A DNA stretch of 47,508 nt from Bosea beijingensis (GTDB lineage: Bacteria; Pseudomonadota; Alphaproteobacteria; Rhizobiales; Beijerinckiaceae), in contig NZ_CP132359.1 of assembly GCF_030758975.1 (NCBI RefSeq), positions 4,616,996 to 4,664,503 of the forward strand. The letters are read 5' to 3'. Below are positions 26,283 through 34,810 of the stretch, one piece after another (the first letter of the stretch is position 1; each line of letters begins with the position of its first letter). The notes beneath the pieces are model-generated. The model worked only from the letters and a program-made list of their open reading frames with translations, searched no databases and was not told the DNA's origin. Position numbers and translations under genes: made by a program.

Positions 26283-27395
26283 TCAGGCGGCGTGCTCCGC
26301 CGCGCGTTTCAGGACGGGTTTCCCGTATTGCCCGAGCCGCATGATAGCGGCATCGAGCACGACCTCGCCGAAGACTCTGACGAGATCGCGGTCCAGCTTG
26401 CCGCCCATCGCGACGAGCGCCGCATAGGCCTCGCCCGGCGGGATCGGCGGCTTGTAGCTGCGCCGCTCGATCAATGCGGCATAGACGTCGCAGATCGTGA
26501 TGATCCTGACAGGATCGGGAATTGCATCGCCGCCGAGCCCCTGCGGATAGCCCGAACCGTCGAGATACTCGTGATGCGAGAGCACCGCGGTCAGGACCAT
26601 CGGCGCGAAACCGCCTTGCGCGACCAGCATGTCATGGCCGATGCCGGGATGCCGGCGCATGACCTCGCGCTCGGCCGGCGACAGCCCTGCGGGCTTGCGC
26701 AGGATATCGAGCGGAACATGGGCCTTGCCGATATCGTGCAGGATCGCCGCCTCGGCAATCAGTCGCCGGTCGGCCTCGCGGAAGCCGAGCCGATGGGCGA
26801 AGGCCGCGGCAAGCCCCGAGACGAGCAGGCAATGCTGGTAGGTGGCATCGTCATGCCGCCACACCATGTCGAGCCAGGCGTTGAGATCCCCGCCATCGGC
26901 CGCTCGGTTGAGGGCGGTGACGCTGTCATCGATCGCTTGCAGCGGCAATCCGGCGCCGGCTTCAGCGGCCGCCATCAGGTCCGAGAGCCCCGCAGAGGCT
27001 GCCACGAAGCGCCGCCCCAGCACAGCCGCGCTGTCGGACTGGCTCGGCGGCGCCAGCAGCAGCCCGATCCTGTCGAGCAGCCCGGCCGCCGAAACCTCCA
27101 CCGGCAGAATATCCGTCGCACCAAGCGCATTGGCCTGGGTCTGGCAGCGGCTCGACATGTCGCGGAGCAGGAAAAGACAATGCGGACTGGAAGCCCGCAA
27201 CGGCGCCAGCACGGCACGCATGGCCTCGATGCTCAGCCGGTCGGAAAGATCGCAATCGACGACGACAAGCGGGCTGCCCTCATGCCGGACATCTCCGCCA
27301 TCGCCGGGCGACAGCGCCATGCACGGACCCCAGATGGAGAGAATCCGTTGCAGCGCCTGGCGGCGATCGTCGTGATCACTGAGCAGAAGAACGAT
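26283..27395 (-). CDS. HD-GYP domain protein with degenerate receiver domain
   Basis: HD-GYP domains hydrolyse cyclic di-GMP. ILHDIGKAHVPLDILRKPAG carries HD and SHHEYLDGSGYPQGLGGDAI carries the GYP motif. The N-terminal part is receiver-like: LVVVDCDLSDRLS is a beta-3 strand with a possible phospho-accepting Asp. The first ATG (27320) would begin after strand beta-1. Yet 25 codons directly upstream, in frame from 27395, encode IVLLLSDHDDRRQALQRIL, a convincing beta-1/alpha-1 segment with the acidic pair. No ATG, GTG or TTG precedes it before a stop; GGAGG lies 7 bases before an ATC. I therefore extend the CDS to 27395 with a non-standard start, a mutated start, or a sequence error. It converges on erpA. 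Confidence 0.82.
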   Translation of the reverse strand: MVLLLSDHDDRRQALQRILSIWGPCMALSPGDGGDVRHEGSPLVVVDCDLSDRLSIEAMRAVLAPLRASSPHCLFLLRDMSSRCQTQANALGATDILPVEVSAAGLLDRIGLLLAPPSQSDSAAVLGRRFVAASAGLSDLMAAAEAGAGLPLQAIDDSVTALNRAADGGDLNAWLDMVWRHDDATYQHCLLVSGLAAAFAHRLGFREADRRLIAEAAILHDIGKAHVPLDILRKPAGLSPAEREVMRRHPGIGHDMLVAQGGFAPMVLTAVLSHHEYLDGSGYPQGLGGDAIPDPVRIITICDVYAALIERRSYKPPIPPGEAYAALVAMGGKLDRDLVRVFGEVVLDAAIMRLGQYGKPVLKRAAEHAA

Positions 27396-27554
27396 GACGT
27401 GGCCTCCGAAGAAGCCAGCATCTCAAAGCCGCGCGGATTGATGAACCGTAAAGCCCATCGCCGGGACCCGGGTCTACCGCGAATAAAAAACATGCAGGAG
27501 AGCGATTGTTCAGGCACGAACCGGGTTGCGGCTGCCGCGTCGGCCTTTCACGCC

Positions 27555-28172
27555 TCAGTGCGCCGCGGTCGCGGCCACATCCTGCTCCAGATGGATTTCC
27601 GCGGCCATCAGCCCCTTCGGTCCCGGTCCGTAGCGGACGAGAACCGTCTGCCCCGGCACCAACTCGACGAGGCCGTAGCGGCGCAGCGTCTCCATATGCA
27701 CGAAGATGTCGGGCGCCCCCTCGCCCTTCGAGACGAAGCCGAAACCGCGCAGGCGGTTGAACCACTTCACCACCATGCGCTCCAGTCCGCTCGTCGGCGT
27801 GACCGCGACATTGGTGCGTGCCATCGGCATTTCGGCCGGATGGCGACCGGAGGTCGTGTCGATCGAGAGCACGCGCACGGCCTGGCGGCCTCGCGCCTTC
27901 TCGACTGCTTCGAGCACGATGCGAGCGCCTTCAGCTATCGTATTGAATCCATCGCGCTTCAGGATCGTGACATGGAGCAGCACATCGGCGCCGCCCGCCT
28001 CCGGCACGACGAAGCCGTAGCCCTTGGAGACATCGAACCATTTCACGTAGCCGGTGATCTCGACCGGCACTTCCGACGTGTGGCTGCTCGGCCCATCGAG
28101 CCGCACGACTCGATTGAGTGACTGGATGGGACCCATCGGTGGCCGCCCGCTCTCACCGAATTCGTCGGACAT
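27555..28172 (-). CDS. Twin cold-shock-domain protein
   Basis: The 205-residue protein contains two cold-shock domains joined by a linker. The first is [20 protein letters not shown] (about 41-60) with [12 protein letters not shown]. The second is [20 protein letters not shown] (about 133-152) with [18 protein letters not shown] and RGFGFV are RNP1-type single-strand nucleic-acid-binding motifs, and the RNP2 positions read VLLHV and IFVHM. Twin-CSD proteins are typical of Alphaproteobacteria and act as RNA chaperones or transcription regulators. A CAACGC/GCGTTG dyad at 28193-28211 lies upstream of the start. No neighbour suggests a specific partner. Confidence 0.92.
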   Translation of the reverse strand: MSDEFGESGRPPMGPIQSLNRVVRLDGPSSHTSEVPVEITGYVKWFDVSKGYGFVVPEAGGADVLLHVTILKRDGFNTIAEGARIVLEAVEKARGRQAVRVLSIDTTSGRHPAEMPMARTNVAVTPTSGLERMVVKWFNRLRGFGFVSKGEGAPDIFVHMETLRRYGLVELVPGQTVLVRYGPGPKGLMAAEIHLEQDVAATAAH

Positions 28173-28370
28173 GTGCCGCTCACCCCCACGCGCAACGCTT
28201 GATTCGCGTTGTCACGATACCATTGCTGCCGATTCAGGATACAGCCCCGAAAAATTCGTCCACACCATCCGGCGCCCTGACAGCCGGACGGATCAGCTCA
28301 TCGGAAGATGCGTAACGGCTGAAGTCAGGGCCGTGGCATGATGCCGGAACGCCACGTCACGAGATTCGCA

Positions 28371-29000
28371 ATGCTCGACCTGTCCACGCTCGCGCTCTTC
28401 ACCGCCGCGGCGGCGGTCCTGACAGCCACGCCCGGCCCCGACATGCTGCTGATCGCCTCGCGCAGCCTGAGCCAAGGGCGGATGGCGGGCCTCCTCACCT
28501 ATGCGGGCATCGCGATCGGCAGCTATCTTCAAGCCTTCGCCGCCGCTTTCGGCCTGTCCCAGCTCTTCATCCTCGTGCCGACGGCCTATGACGTGCTGCG
28601 CTGGCTCGGCGCGGCCTATCTCGCCTATCTCGCCTGGACGACCTTGCGGGCGCGGACGCCGCTCTTCGCGCCGGGGCGCGTCGCCGCCGTCCCGCTGCGC
28701 CGCATCTTCCTGCAGGGACTCTGGACCAATCTGCTGAATCCGAAGATGGCGCTGTTCATGCTGGCGCTGCTGCCGCAATTCCTGAAGCCGGAACTGGGTT
28801 CGATCGCGCTCCAGGTCGTCGTTCTCGCGACGATCCTGAACCTCATGGGCCTGCTGATGAACGGCATCGTCATCCTCGCGGCCAGCCGCATCGGCCAGGC
28901 GCTGGCCAGCCGGCCGGCCTTGGCGCGCCTCCCGCAACGACTGATGGGCGCGGTCTTCGGTGGCCTCGCGATCAGGCTGGCTCTCGCCTCGCGCGATTAG
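28371..29000 (+). CDS. LysE/RhtB family exporter
   Basis: The 209-residue membrane protein starts MLDLSTLALFTAAAAVLTAT, followed by PGPDMLLIASRSLSQGR, the LysE-family PGP signature. About six hydrophobic helices follow, with GLWTNLLNPKMALFMLALLP in the middle, another hallmark. Members export amino acids or related small molecules; the substrate cannot be read from sequence. The ATG at 28371 is chosen because homologues begin just before the first helix; two upstream ATGs (28338, 28341) would add a polar leader. Its stop codon overlaps that of the convergent sirtuin gene. Confidence 0.9.
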   Translation: MLDLSTLALFTAAAAVLTATPGPDMLLIASRSLSQGRMAGLLTYAGIAIGSYLQAFAAAFGLSQLFILVPTAYDVLRWLGAAYLAYLAWTTLRARTPLFAPGRVAAVPLRRIFLQGLWTNLLNPKMALFMLALLPQFLKPELGSIALQVVVLATILNLMGLLMNGIVILAASRIGQALASRPALARLPQRLMGAVFGGLAIRLALASRD

Positions 29001-29752
29001 CCCGGCAAGGCGCCCAGCACCGCCCCGCTCTCGGCCCGGATCACGAGGTCCGCGATCGGGTCGAGTTCGGTGGGTTCGCGATTGAGAATGACGAGCTTTG
29101 CGCCCTGCCGCTTGGCGATCACAGGTAGCGTCGCCGCCGGATAGACCACCAGCGACGAACCGACGACGAGGAACAGTTCGCATTCCAGCGCCAACATCTG
29201 CGCTCGCTTCATCGCCTCCTGCGGCATCGCCTGCCCGAAGGAGATCGTCGCAGATTTCACCGGCCCGGCGCAGATCGTGCAGGCCGGTGGCTCGCCGGTG
29301 GCCTCGAAAGCCGGCCGGATCGCCGCCAGTTCATGCCGCCAGCCGCAGGTCAGGCAGGTCGCATAGGTGCCGTTGCCATGGAGCTCGATCACCTTGTCCT
29401 CGGGCACGCCGGACGCCTGGTGCAGGCCGTCGATGTTCTGGGTGACGATGGCCGGCGAGCGCCCGTCCGCGACCAGCCGCGCCAGCGCGCGATGACCGCT
29501 GTTCGGCGCCGCGCCGCGATAATGGTCGTCCATCGTGAACTTGCGGCGCCACGCTTCGATGCGGACCTCGCGGCTCTGGACGAAGGCATCGTAGGGAATC
29601 GGCTTGTTGACCATCCAGGGCGAGCCCGGCGTGCGGAAATCCGGCACGCCCGATTCCGTCGAGATGCCGGCGCCGGTGAAGCTGACGATGCTGTCCGCCC
29701 GGTCGAGCAGCGCATGCAGCGCCGCGATGGCATCCTCGGTCTCGTCCTGCAT
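28997..29752 (-). CDS. Sir2-family NAD-dependent protein deacylase
   Basis: The 251-residue sirtuin removes acyl groups from lysines using NAD. FTGAGISTESGVPDFR (25-40) is the NAD-binding motif, TQNIDGLH (104-111) contacts the ribose, and His125 in ELHGN is the catalytic base. Zinc is bound by Cys133 and Cys136 (CLTCG) and Cys158 and Cys161 (CTICAG). VVGSSLVVYPAATLP is the later Rossmann strand. Deacetylase and longer-chain deacylase activity cannot be told apart here. It may be the only gene of its transcript, and its end overlaps the LysE gene by 4 bp. Confidence 0.93.
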   Translation of the reverse strand: MQDETEDAIAALHALLDRADSIVSFTGAGISTESGVPDFRTPGSPWMVNKPIPYDAFVQSREVRIEAWRRKFTMDDHYRGAAPNSGHRALARLVADGRSPAIVTQNIDGLHQASGVPEDKVIELHGNGTYATCLTCGWRHELAAIRPAFEATGEPPACTICAGPVKSATISFGQAMPQEAMKRAQMLALECELFLVVGSSLVVYPAATLPVIAKRQGAKLVILNREPTELDPIADLVIRAESGAVLGALPG

Positions 29753-29859
29753 GCACCCGTCCGATCGCTGGATTGGAAGTCCTTCCAGATATGGCGCGGG
29801 TTTGCTGCGCTTCCAAGGCGATTGACGGAAACGCGCGCACGCCGCAAATCAGATGCACC

Positions 29860-31044
29860 ATGCCGACGACCGCCAGCGCCGCCCTCAATCCCGATCTCAT
29901 CGACACCGGCACGCCGCCGATCCCGGAGGCGCAGGGCTGGGCGCGTGCCTATGGCGGCGTCCGCGGCCCGCTGATCGACCTCTCGCAGGCGGTCCCCGGC
30001 GCCCCTCCGCCAGTCGCCCTGCTGGAGAAGCTCGCTGCGGCCGCGGCCGAGCCCGGCAGCACGCGCTATGGCGGCATCACCGGCGATGCGACCTTGCGCG
30101 AAGCCTATGCCAACGAAATCTCCCGCATCTACGGCACGGCCTTCAAGCCGGCCGAGGTCGCGATCACCTCGGGCTGCAATCAGGCTTATGTCGTGACGAT
30201 GATGGCGCTGGCGCGGGCCGGCGACAACGTCCTGCTGCCGACGCCCTGGTATTTCAACCACGAGATGACGCTGACCATGCTCGGGGTCGAGGCCCGCCCG
30301 CTCCCCTGTGCGCCGGAAGCCGGCTTCGTTCCGGATGCCGCGACAGCCGAGGCACTGATCGACGAGCGCACCCGCGCCATCGTTCTCGTCACCCCCAACA
30401 ACCCGACCGGCGCGGTCTATCCGCCAGAGACCATCGCCGCCTTCGCCGCGCTCTGTGCGAGGCGCGGCATCTGGCTGGTGCTGGACGAAACCTATCGCGA
30501 TTTCCTACCCGCGGATGTTGCCAAGCCGCATGAAGTCTTTTCGGCAACGAGCTGGCGGGATTCAGTGATCGGCCTTTACAGCTTCTCGAAGGCCTATGCG
30601 ATTCCGGGCTGGCGCCTCGGCGCGATCACGGCCGGCGAGCCGGCGCTCGCGCAGATCGGCAAGGTGCTCGATTGCGTCCAGATCAGCCCGGTCCGGGCCG
30701 GCCAGGCGGCGGTGACCTGGGGCATCGACGGCATCCGCGACTGGCGCGAGCGCAATCGCGCTGAGATCAACGCCCGCGCCGACCTCTTCCGCAATGCGAT
30801 GGCGCCGCTCAATGGCTGGCGCGTGCTCTCGGCCGGCGCCTATTTCGCCTATGTCGCCCACCCGTTCGAAGGCGTGAAGGCGGCTGAGGTGGCGCGCCGT
30901 CTCGTCGAGGATTGCGGCGTGCTCGCCCTGCCCGGCCCCTATTTCGGCCCCGGTCAGGAGAACCACCTGCGCATCGCCATCGCCAATGTCACGGCCGACA
31001 GAATCGAAGAATTGCGCGAGCGGTTGACAGGGTTTTCGCTCTGA
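29860..31044 (+). CDS. PLP-dependent class I/II aminotransferase
   Basis: The 394-residue fold-type I aminotransferase has substrate-side PLSQAVPG-like segment LIDLSQAVPGAPPPVAL, then TSGCNQAYVVTMMAL, TPWYFNHEMTLTMLG and TPNNPTGAVYPPETI. The last is the NPTG motif. VLDETYRDF supplies the PLP-binding Asp, and SFSKAYAIPGWRLGAI the Schiff-base lysine. A C-terminal Arg in NHLRIAIAN should bind the substrate carboxylate. The donor and acceptor are unknown. The ATG at 29860 (MPTTASAALNPDLID) is chosen over an in-frame ATG at 29773 whose extension is unconserved. Confidence 0.9.
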   Translation: MPTTASAALNPDLIDTGTPPIPEAQGWARAYGGVRGPLIDLSQAVPGAPPPVALLEKLAAAAAEPGSTRYGGITGDATLREAYANEISRIYGTAFKPAEVAITSGCNQAYVVTMMALARAGDNVLLPTPWYFNHEMTLTMLGVEARPLPCAPEAGFVPDAATAEALIDERTRAIVLVTPNNPTGAVYPPETIAAFAALCARRGIWLVLDETYRDFLPADVAKPHEVFSATSWRDSVIGLYSFSKAYAIPGWRLGAITAGEPALAQIGKVLDCVQISPVRAGQAAVTWGIDGIRDWRERNRAEINARADLFRNAMAPLNGWRVLSAGAYFAYVAHPFEGVKAAEVARRLVEDCGVLALPGPYFGPGQENHLRIAIANVTADRIEELRERLTGFSL

Positions 31045-31053
31045 CCTCACCGC

Positions 31054-31159
31054 CGTCATCCCGGACAAGCCGTGAAGCGGCGCCGATCCGGGATCCATCG
31101 TAGAGCGCATCGCCCTTTGATGGATTCCGGGTCTTCGCTGCGCTGCGCCCGGAATGACG
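31054..31159. repeat. Dispersed palindromic repeat, family B, copy 1
   Basis: It runs from GTCATCCCGGACAAGCCG through GGCGCCGATCCGGGATCCAT to GCCCGGAATGACG, so both ends read GTCAT-CCCGG in inverted orientation. A related copy lies at 47356-47493. It separates the aminotransferase gene from the next gene. Confidence 0.85.
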
Positions 31160-31178
31160 TGCGGATGTTAGGCCCGTC

Positions 31179-31571
31179 CTACCGGAACAGTTCCGCATAC
31201 CGGTCGCGATAGGCCCAGACCAGCATCGAGCCCAGCACCACCAGAATGACCGCGACCGGCAGGCCCTGCGGGTTGATCGTGGCGTGGAACAGCACGATCA
31301 CCGCCATCACAGGCGCGATCAGCGCGAGCCCGAAGGCCGGCACGACATTGGAGATCAGGCTCAGCGCGCCGGTGAGGTTGATTGCCTTGATGAAGGGCCA
31401 GATGAAGCCGGAATCCTGCAAGGCGGTCTCGAAGACGACCCCACGCGGGCTGGTCGGCGGATGGATCAGGTTCACGCCTGTAGCGAGCCACCAGAAGCCG
31501 TCGACGGCGCTGATCAGGAAGATCACCCCAAGCAGGACGCGCGGGATGGTGACGAGGAAGAAGGTCTTCAT
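31179..31571 (-). CDS. Small four-helix membrane protein (DoxX-like)
   Basis: The 130-residue protein starts MKTFFLVTIPRVLLGVIFLI and shows four hydrophobic helices: about 5-25, 58-75, 79-97 and 103-122. Pattern and length resemble the DoxX/DUF4267-type quinone-associated membrane proteins, but I see no decisive motif. The ATG at 31571 is chosen because the first helix begins directly after it; the 45 in-frame codons upstream look non-coding. There are no operon partners. Function unknown. Confidence 0.72.
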   Translation of the reverse strand: MKTFFLVTIPRVLLGVIFLISAVDGFWWLATGVNLIHPPTSPRGVVFETALQDSGFIWPFIKAINLTGALSLISNVVPAFGLALIAPVMAVIVLFHATINPQGLPVAVILVVLGSMLVWAYRDRYAELFR

Positions 31572-31770
31572 GGGAATCCAGGCCGATGGAAGAAGCGCCC
31601 CGGCAATGCTGGTAACCAGCGCCGGAGCCATCCTTCGTCGCGGCTCGCAGCGTTCCGGTTCAATCGATGCGGCGACAATTCCGGCCTGCCCAGCAAACCC
31701 GCCCACGCGCTTGTGAGATGCGTCGGCGCCCTCTCCCGTTCATGAGGACAGCAGCAGCCACGCCAGACCC

Positions 31771-32757
31771 ATGCCTCGACCGATGAACAGCGCCCAGACC
31801 CGCCGCTTCCTGCTTCAGCTTGCCGGGGCGGCTTCACTCTCAGGAGCGGCCAGCCTCGCCGCTCGCGCCGAAGGCGGCCCGGTCGCCGCTCCCGCGGCCG
31901 GACCGGGTTTTGCCAGCAAGACGCCGATCCGGATCGGCGCCGCCGCGCTCAAGGTGCGCGATATCGAACGGATAACCAGCTATTATCGCGACGTGATCGG
32001 TTTATCGGTGCTGGCGCGCGGCGCCGCCTCCGTTACGCTCGGCACCGCCGAAGGCGCCCTGCTGACACTGGAGCCGAAGCCAGGCGCCGCCCTGGAGCCG
32101 CCGACCGCTGCCGGCCTCTTCCACATCGCCTTCCTGATGCCGAGCCGGCGGGACCTCGCGCGCTGGCTGGTCCATGTCGCGCGCAACCAGACTCCGCTGA
32201 CCGGCTTCGCCGACCACAGCGTCAGCGAGGCCGTCTATCTCAACGACCCCGAGGGCAACGGCATCGAGGTCTATGCCGACCGCCCGGCCGAAAACTGGCG
32301 CTGGGACAACGGCCGTGTGGTGATGGGCACGCACCGGCTCGATGTCGACGGCATCCTGTCCCTGACGAATACCGGCATCAGCGACTATGCGAAGGCGCCG
32401 GACGGGCTTCGCATCGGGCATATCCATCTGCGCGTCGGCGACGTCGATGCAGGCGACAAATTCTACAAGGACCTGCTTGGGCTCGCCCCGACCAGCCGGC
32501 GGGACACGGCAAGCTTCCTGTCCTCAGGCGGCTACCATCATCATCTCGCGCTCAATACCTGGAACAGCGCCGGCGCTGGATTGCGCGACGAGGCCAGCAC
32601 CGGGCTCGCCTGGTTCTCGCTGATGACGCAGAAGCCGGAACTGATGGCTGCGCAGGCCGAACGCCTCGCCGGCGCGAAGCTGACGGCAGCGCCAATCTCC
32701 GGCGGTTTCGAGAGCCTCGATCCCTGGGGAACACGCGTCAGACTGCTGCAGGGCTAG
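31771..32757 (+). CDS. Tat-exported VOC (glyoxalase/extradiol dioxygenase-like) protein
   Basis: The 328-residue protein has an N-terminal signal with twin arginines (SAQTRRFLLQLAGAASLSGA) and a plausible AxA cleavage at ARA. The rest holds two VOC modules: IGAAALKVRDIERITSYYRD with YLNDPEGNGIEVYADRP, and IGHIHLRVGDVDAGDKFYKD with GGYHHHLALNTW. The DPEGNGIEVYADRP box is typical of CatE-type catechol 2,3-dioxygenase-like proteins, normally cytosolic. His in HIHLRV, Glu in GIEVY and His in YHHHLA could form a metal site. Export makes a ring-cleaving role less certain. An ATG four codons later (31783) is an alternative start. No pathway genes adjoin it. Confidence 0.86.
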   Translation: MPRPMNSAQTRRFLLQLAGAASLSGAASLAARAEGGPVAAPAAGPGFASKTPIRIGAAALKVRDIERITSYYRDVIGLSVLARGAASVTLGTAEGALLTLEPKPGAALEPPTAAGLFHIAFLMPSRRDLARWLVHVARNQTPLTGFADHSVSEAVYLNDPEGNGIEVYADRPAENWRWDNGRVVMGTHRLDVDGILSLTNTGISDYAKAPDGLRIGHIHLRVGDVDAGDKFYKDLLGLAPTSRRDTASFLSSGGYHHHLALNTWNSAGAGLRDEASTGLAWFSLMTQKPELMAAQAERLAGAKLTAAPISGGFESLDPWGTRVRLLQG

Positions 32758-32775
32758 GCGCGCCCTGCCCGGCCC

Positions 32776-34305
32776 TCACATCGTCGCGCCGATCTGCCAC
32801 GGCACGTATTCGGCATCGCCATAGCCGAGCTGCTCGGACTTGCTCCGCTCGCCCGAGGCAATCTTGAGCAGCGTCTCGAAGATCTCGCGGCCCTTCGCTT
32901 CGAGCGAGACGCCGTCGAGCACGTCGCCGCAATTGATGTCCATGTCGTCGATCATCTTCTGGTAGATCGGCGTATTGGTCGCGAGCTTCACCGAGGGCGT
33001 CGGCTTGCAACCATAGGCCGAGCCGCGCCCGGTGGTGAAGGCGAGGATGTTCGAGCCGCCGGCGACTTGCCCCGTCGCGGCGACGGGATCGTAGCCGGGC
33101 GTGTCCATGTAGACGAAGCCCTTCGCCTTCACCGGCTCGGCATAATGGTAGACCGCCGAGAGCGTCTTGGTGCCGCCCTTGGCCGCCGCGCCCAGCGACT
33201 TCTCAAGGATGGTGGTCAAGCCCCCCGCCTTGTTCCCCGGCGAGGGGTTGTTGTTCATGCTCATCCGGGCGCGCTCGGTATAGTCCTCCCACCATTTGAT
33301 GATGCCGACGAGCTTCTCACCGACCTCGCGGGTGGCGGCGCGCCGCGTCAGGAGATGCTCGGCGCCATAGATCTCGGGCGTCTCGGAGAGGATCGCCGTG
33401 CCGCCATGCTCGACGAGGATATCGACAGCCGCGCCCAGCGCCGGATTGGCAGTGATCCCGGAATAGCCGTCCGAGCCGCCGCATTGTAGCGCGAGCATCA
33501 GTTCGGAGGCTGGCACGGTCTCGCGTACCGCCTTGTTGGCGATCGGCAGCATCACCTTCAGCGCCTCGATGCCGGCCGCGACCGCCTTCTTCGTGCCGCC
33601 GGTCTCCTGGATCGTCAGCGTGCGGAAGACGTCGCTCTCGGTGACGCCATAGGCCTCCTTCATGCGGCTGATCTGGAAGCCCTCGCAGCCCAGCCCGACG
33701 ACCAGCACCGCTGCCATGTTCGGATTGCAGGCATAGCCCCAGGTGGTGCGCTTCAGCACCTCGAAGCTCTCGCCATTATAGTCGATGCCGCAGCCCGTGC
33801 CGTGGGTCAGCGCGATCACGCCGTCGACATTCGGATAATCGGCGAGCAGCCCGGAGCGCTTGACCTCCTCGGCCATGAAGCGCGCGGCCGAGGCCGAGCA
33901 GTTCACCGAGGTCAGAATGCCCACGTAATTGCGGGTGCCGGCCTTGCCATTGGCGCGGCGGAAGCCCTCGAAGGTCGCCTGCTGCTCGACCGGCAGGACG
34001 AATTCGGGCTTGGCCTCCTGCGCGAAGGCGTAATCGCGATCGAAGGCGTGGAAGCCGGTATTGTGCTCGTGAACCCAGTCGCCCGGCACGATATCGGCTG
34101 TGGCGAAGCCGATGATCTGGCCGAATTTGCGTATCGGCTGGTCCTTGGCGATCGGCACGATCGCCATCTTGTGCCCGCGCGGGATGCGCTTCAGCGCCTC
34201 GACGCCGGCGGCGGTCACGCCGAGATCGACGGGATCGACGGCGACGACGACATTGTCGGCAGCGTTGAGCTTCAGCGTGCGGGGCGGCGCGGATTTGTCG
34301 AGCAT
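32776..34305 (-). CDS. UxaA-family altronate/galactarate-type dehydratase
   Basis: The 509-residue protein belongs to the UxaA/GarD family of sugar-acid dehydratases, which remove water from altronate or galactarate to give 2-keto-3-deoxy acids. An N-terminal SAF-like domain (1 to about 90, ending GDWVHEHNTG) precedes the catalytic part. Landmarks are NGKAGTRNYVGILTSVNCSA, ALTHGTGCGIDYNGESFEVL, VVGLGCEGFQISRMKEAYGV, LQCGGSDGYSGITANPALG and SMNNNPSPGNKAGGLTTILE. The two domains are fused in one chain. The exact substrate cannot be read. It is monocistronic and no other uronate genes are near. Confidence 0.9.
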   Translation of the reverse strand: MLDKSAPPRTLKLNAADNVVVAVDPVDLGVTAAGVEALKRIPRGHKMAIVPIAKDQPIRKFGQIIGFATADIVPGDWVHEHNTGFHAFDRDYAFAQEAKPEFVLPVEQQATFEGFRRANGKAGTRNYVGILTSVNCSASAARFMAEEVKRSGLLADYPNVDGVIALTHGTGCGIDYNGESFEVLKRTTWGYACNPNMAAVLVVGLGCEGFQISRMKEAYGVTESDVFRTLTIQETGGTKKAVAAGIEALKVMLPIANKAVRETVPASELMLALQCGGSDGYSGITANPALGAAVDILVEHGGTAILSETPEIYGAEHLLTRRAATREVGEKLVGIIKWWEDYTERARMSMNNNPSPGNKAGGLTTILEKSLGAAAKGGTKTLSAVYHYAEPVKAKGFVYMDTPGYDPVAATGQVAGGSNILAFTTGRGSAYGCKPTPSVKLATNTPIYQKMIDDMDINCGDVLDGVSLEAKGREIFETLLKIASGERSKSEQLGYGDAEYVPWQIGATM

Positions 34306-34526
34306 GGCGGAAACCGGAACCTCTCGGCGCCGCGACGGCAGCGCGCGCTCCTAGAGATGCCCCCAACCGGCGGTCTTTTCAATCGGTTCAAATCAGAAGA
34401 TCGGCAGCTTCGGCCCGGCCCGCTCCCTTTGCCTGCTCATGTCATTCCGGCTGCAGGCTCGCTCTCGTGCAGACTTGTCCGATGCTTTGAACTATCTAGA
34501 GGGTCTCGATCGACAGGATGGTGATC

Positions 34527-34748
34527 ATGCAGCTTCGTTCCACGCTCACCTGCCCGCATTGCAGTCACCAAGCGACCGAAACGATGCCGACCGATGCCTG
34601 CCAGTTCTTCTATGAATGCGCCGGCTGCAATACCGTTCTCCGGCCGAAATCGGGCGATTGCTGCGTCTACTGCTCCTATGGCGACATGCCCTGCCCGCCG
34701 ATCCAGGAGGCCCGGCTGACCGGGCAACCGTCGAATTGCTGCGGCTAG
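34527..34748 (+). CDS. Cysteine-rich GDCC-type small protein
   Basis: The 73-residue protein has 11 cysteines: CPHC (9, 12), C25, CAGC (31, 34), GDCCVYCSYG (45, 46, 49), MPCPP (56) and a C-terminal NCCG (71, 72). The first pairs look like a zinc-ribbon; GDCCVYCSYGDMPCPPIQ is a conserved block I recall from small uncharacterised proteins, often near metal genes. The ATG at 34527 is chosen because AGGA precedes it by 8 bases; an ATG at 34518 is too close to that site. Metal binding is inference. It lies between the dehydratase and the L,D-transpeptidase genes and probably has its own promoter in the ~220-bp gap upstream. Confidence 0.75.
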   Translation: MQLRSTLTCPHCSHQATETMPTDACQFFYECAGCNTVLRPKSGDCCVYCSYGDMPCPPIQEARLTGQPSNCCG

Positions 34749-34810
34749 GCAGTGCCGGGATCGGAGCGCCCGAACCACCGGTTCACGCAACAGTAACCAT
34801 CCAAGCCGAT

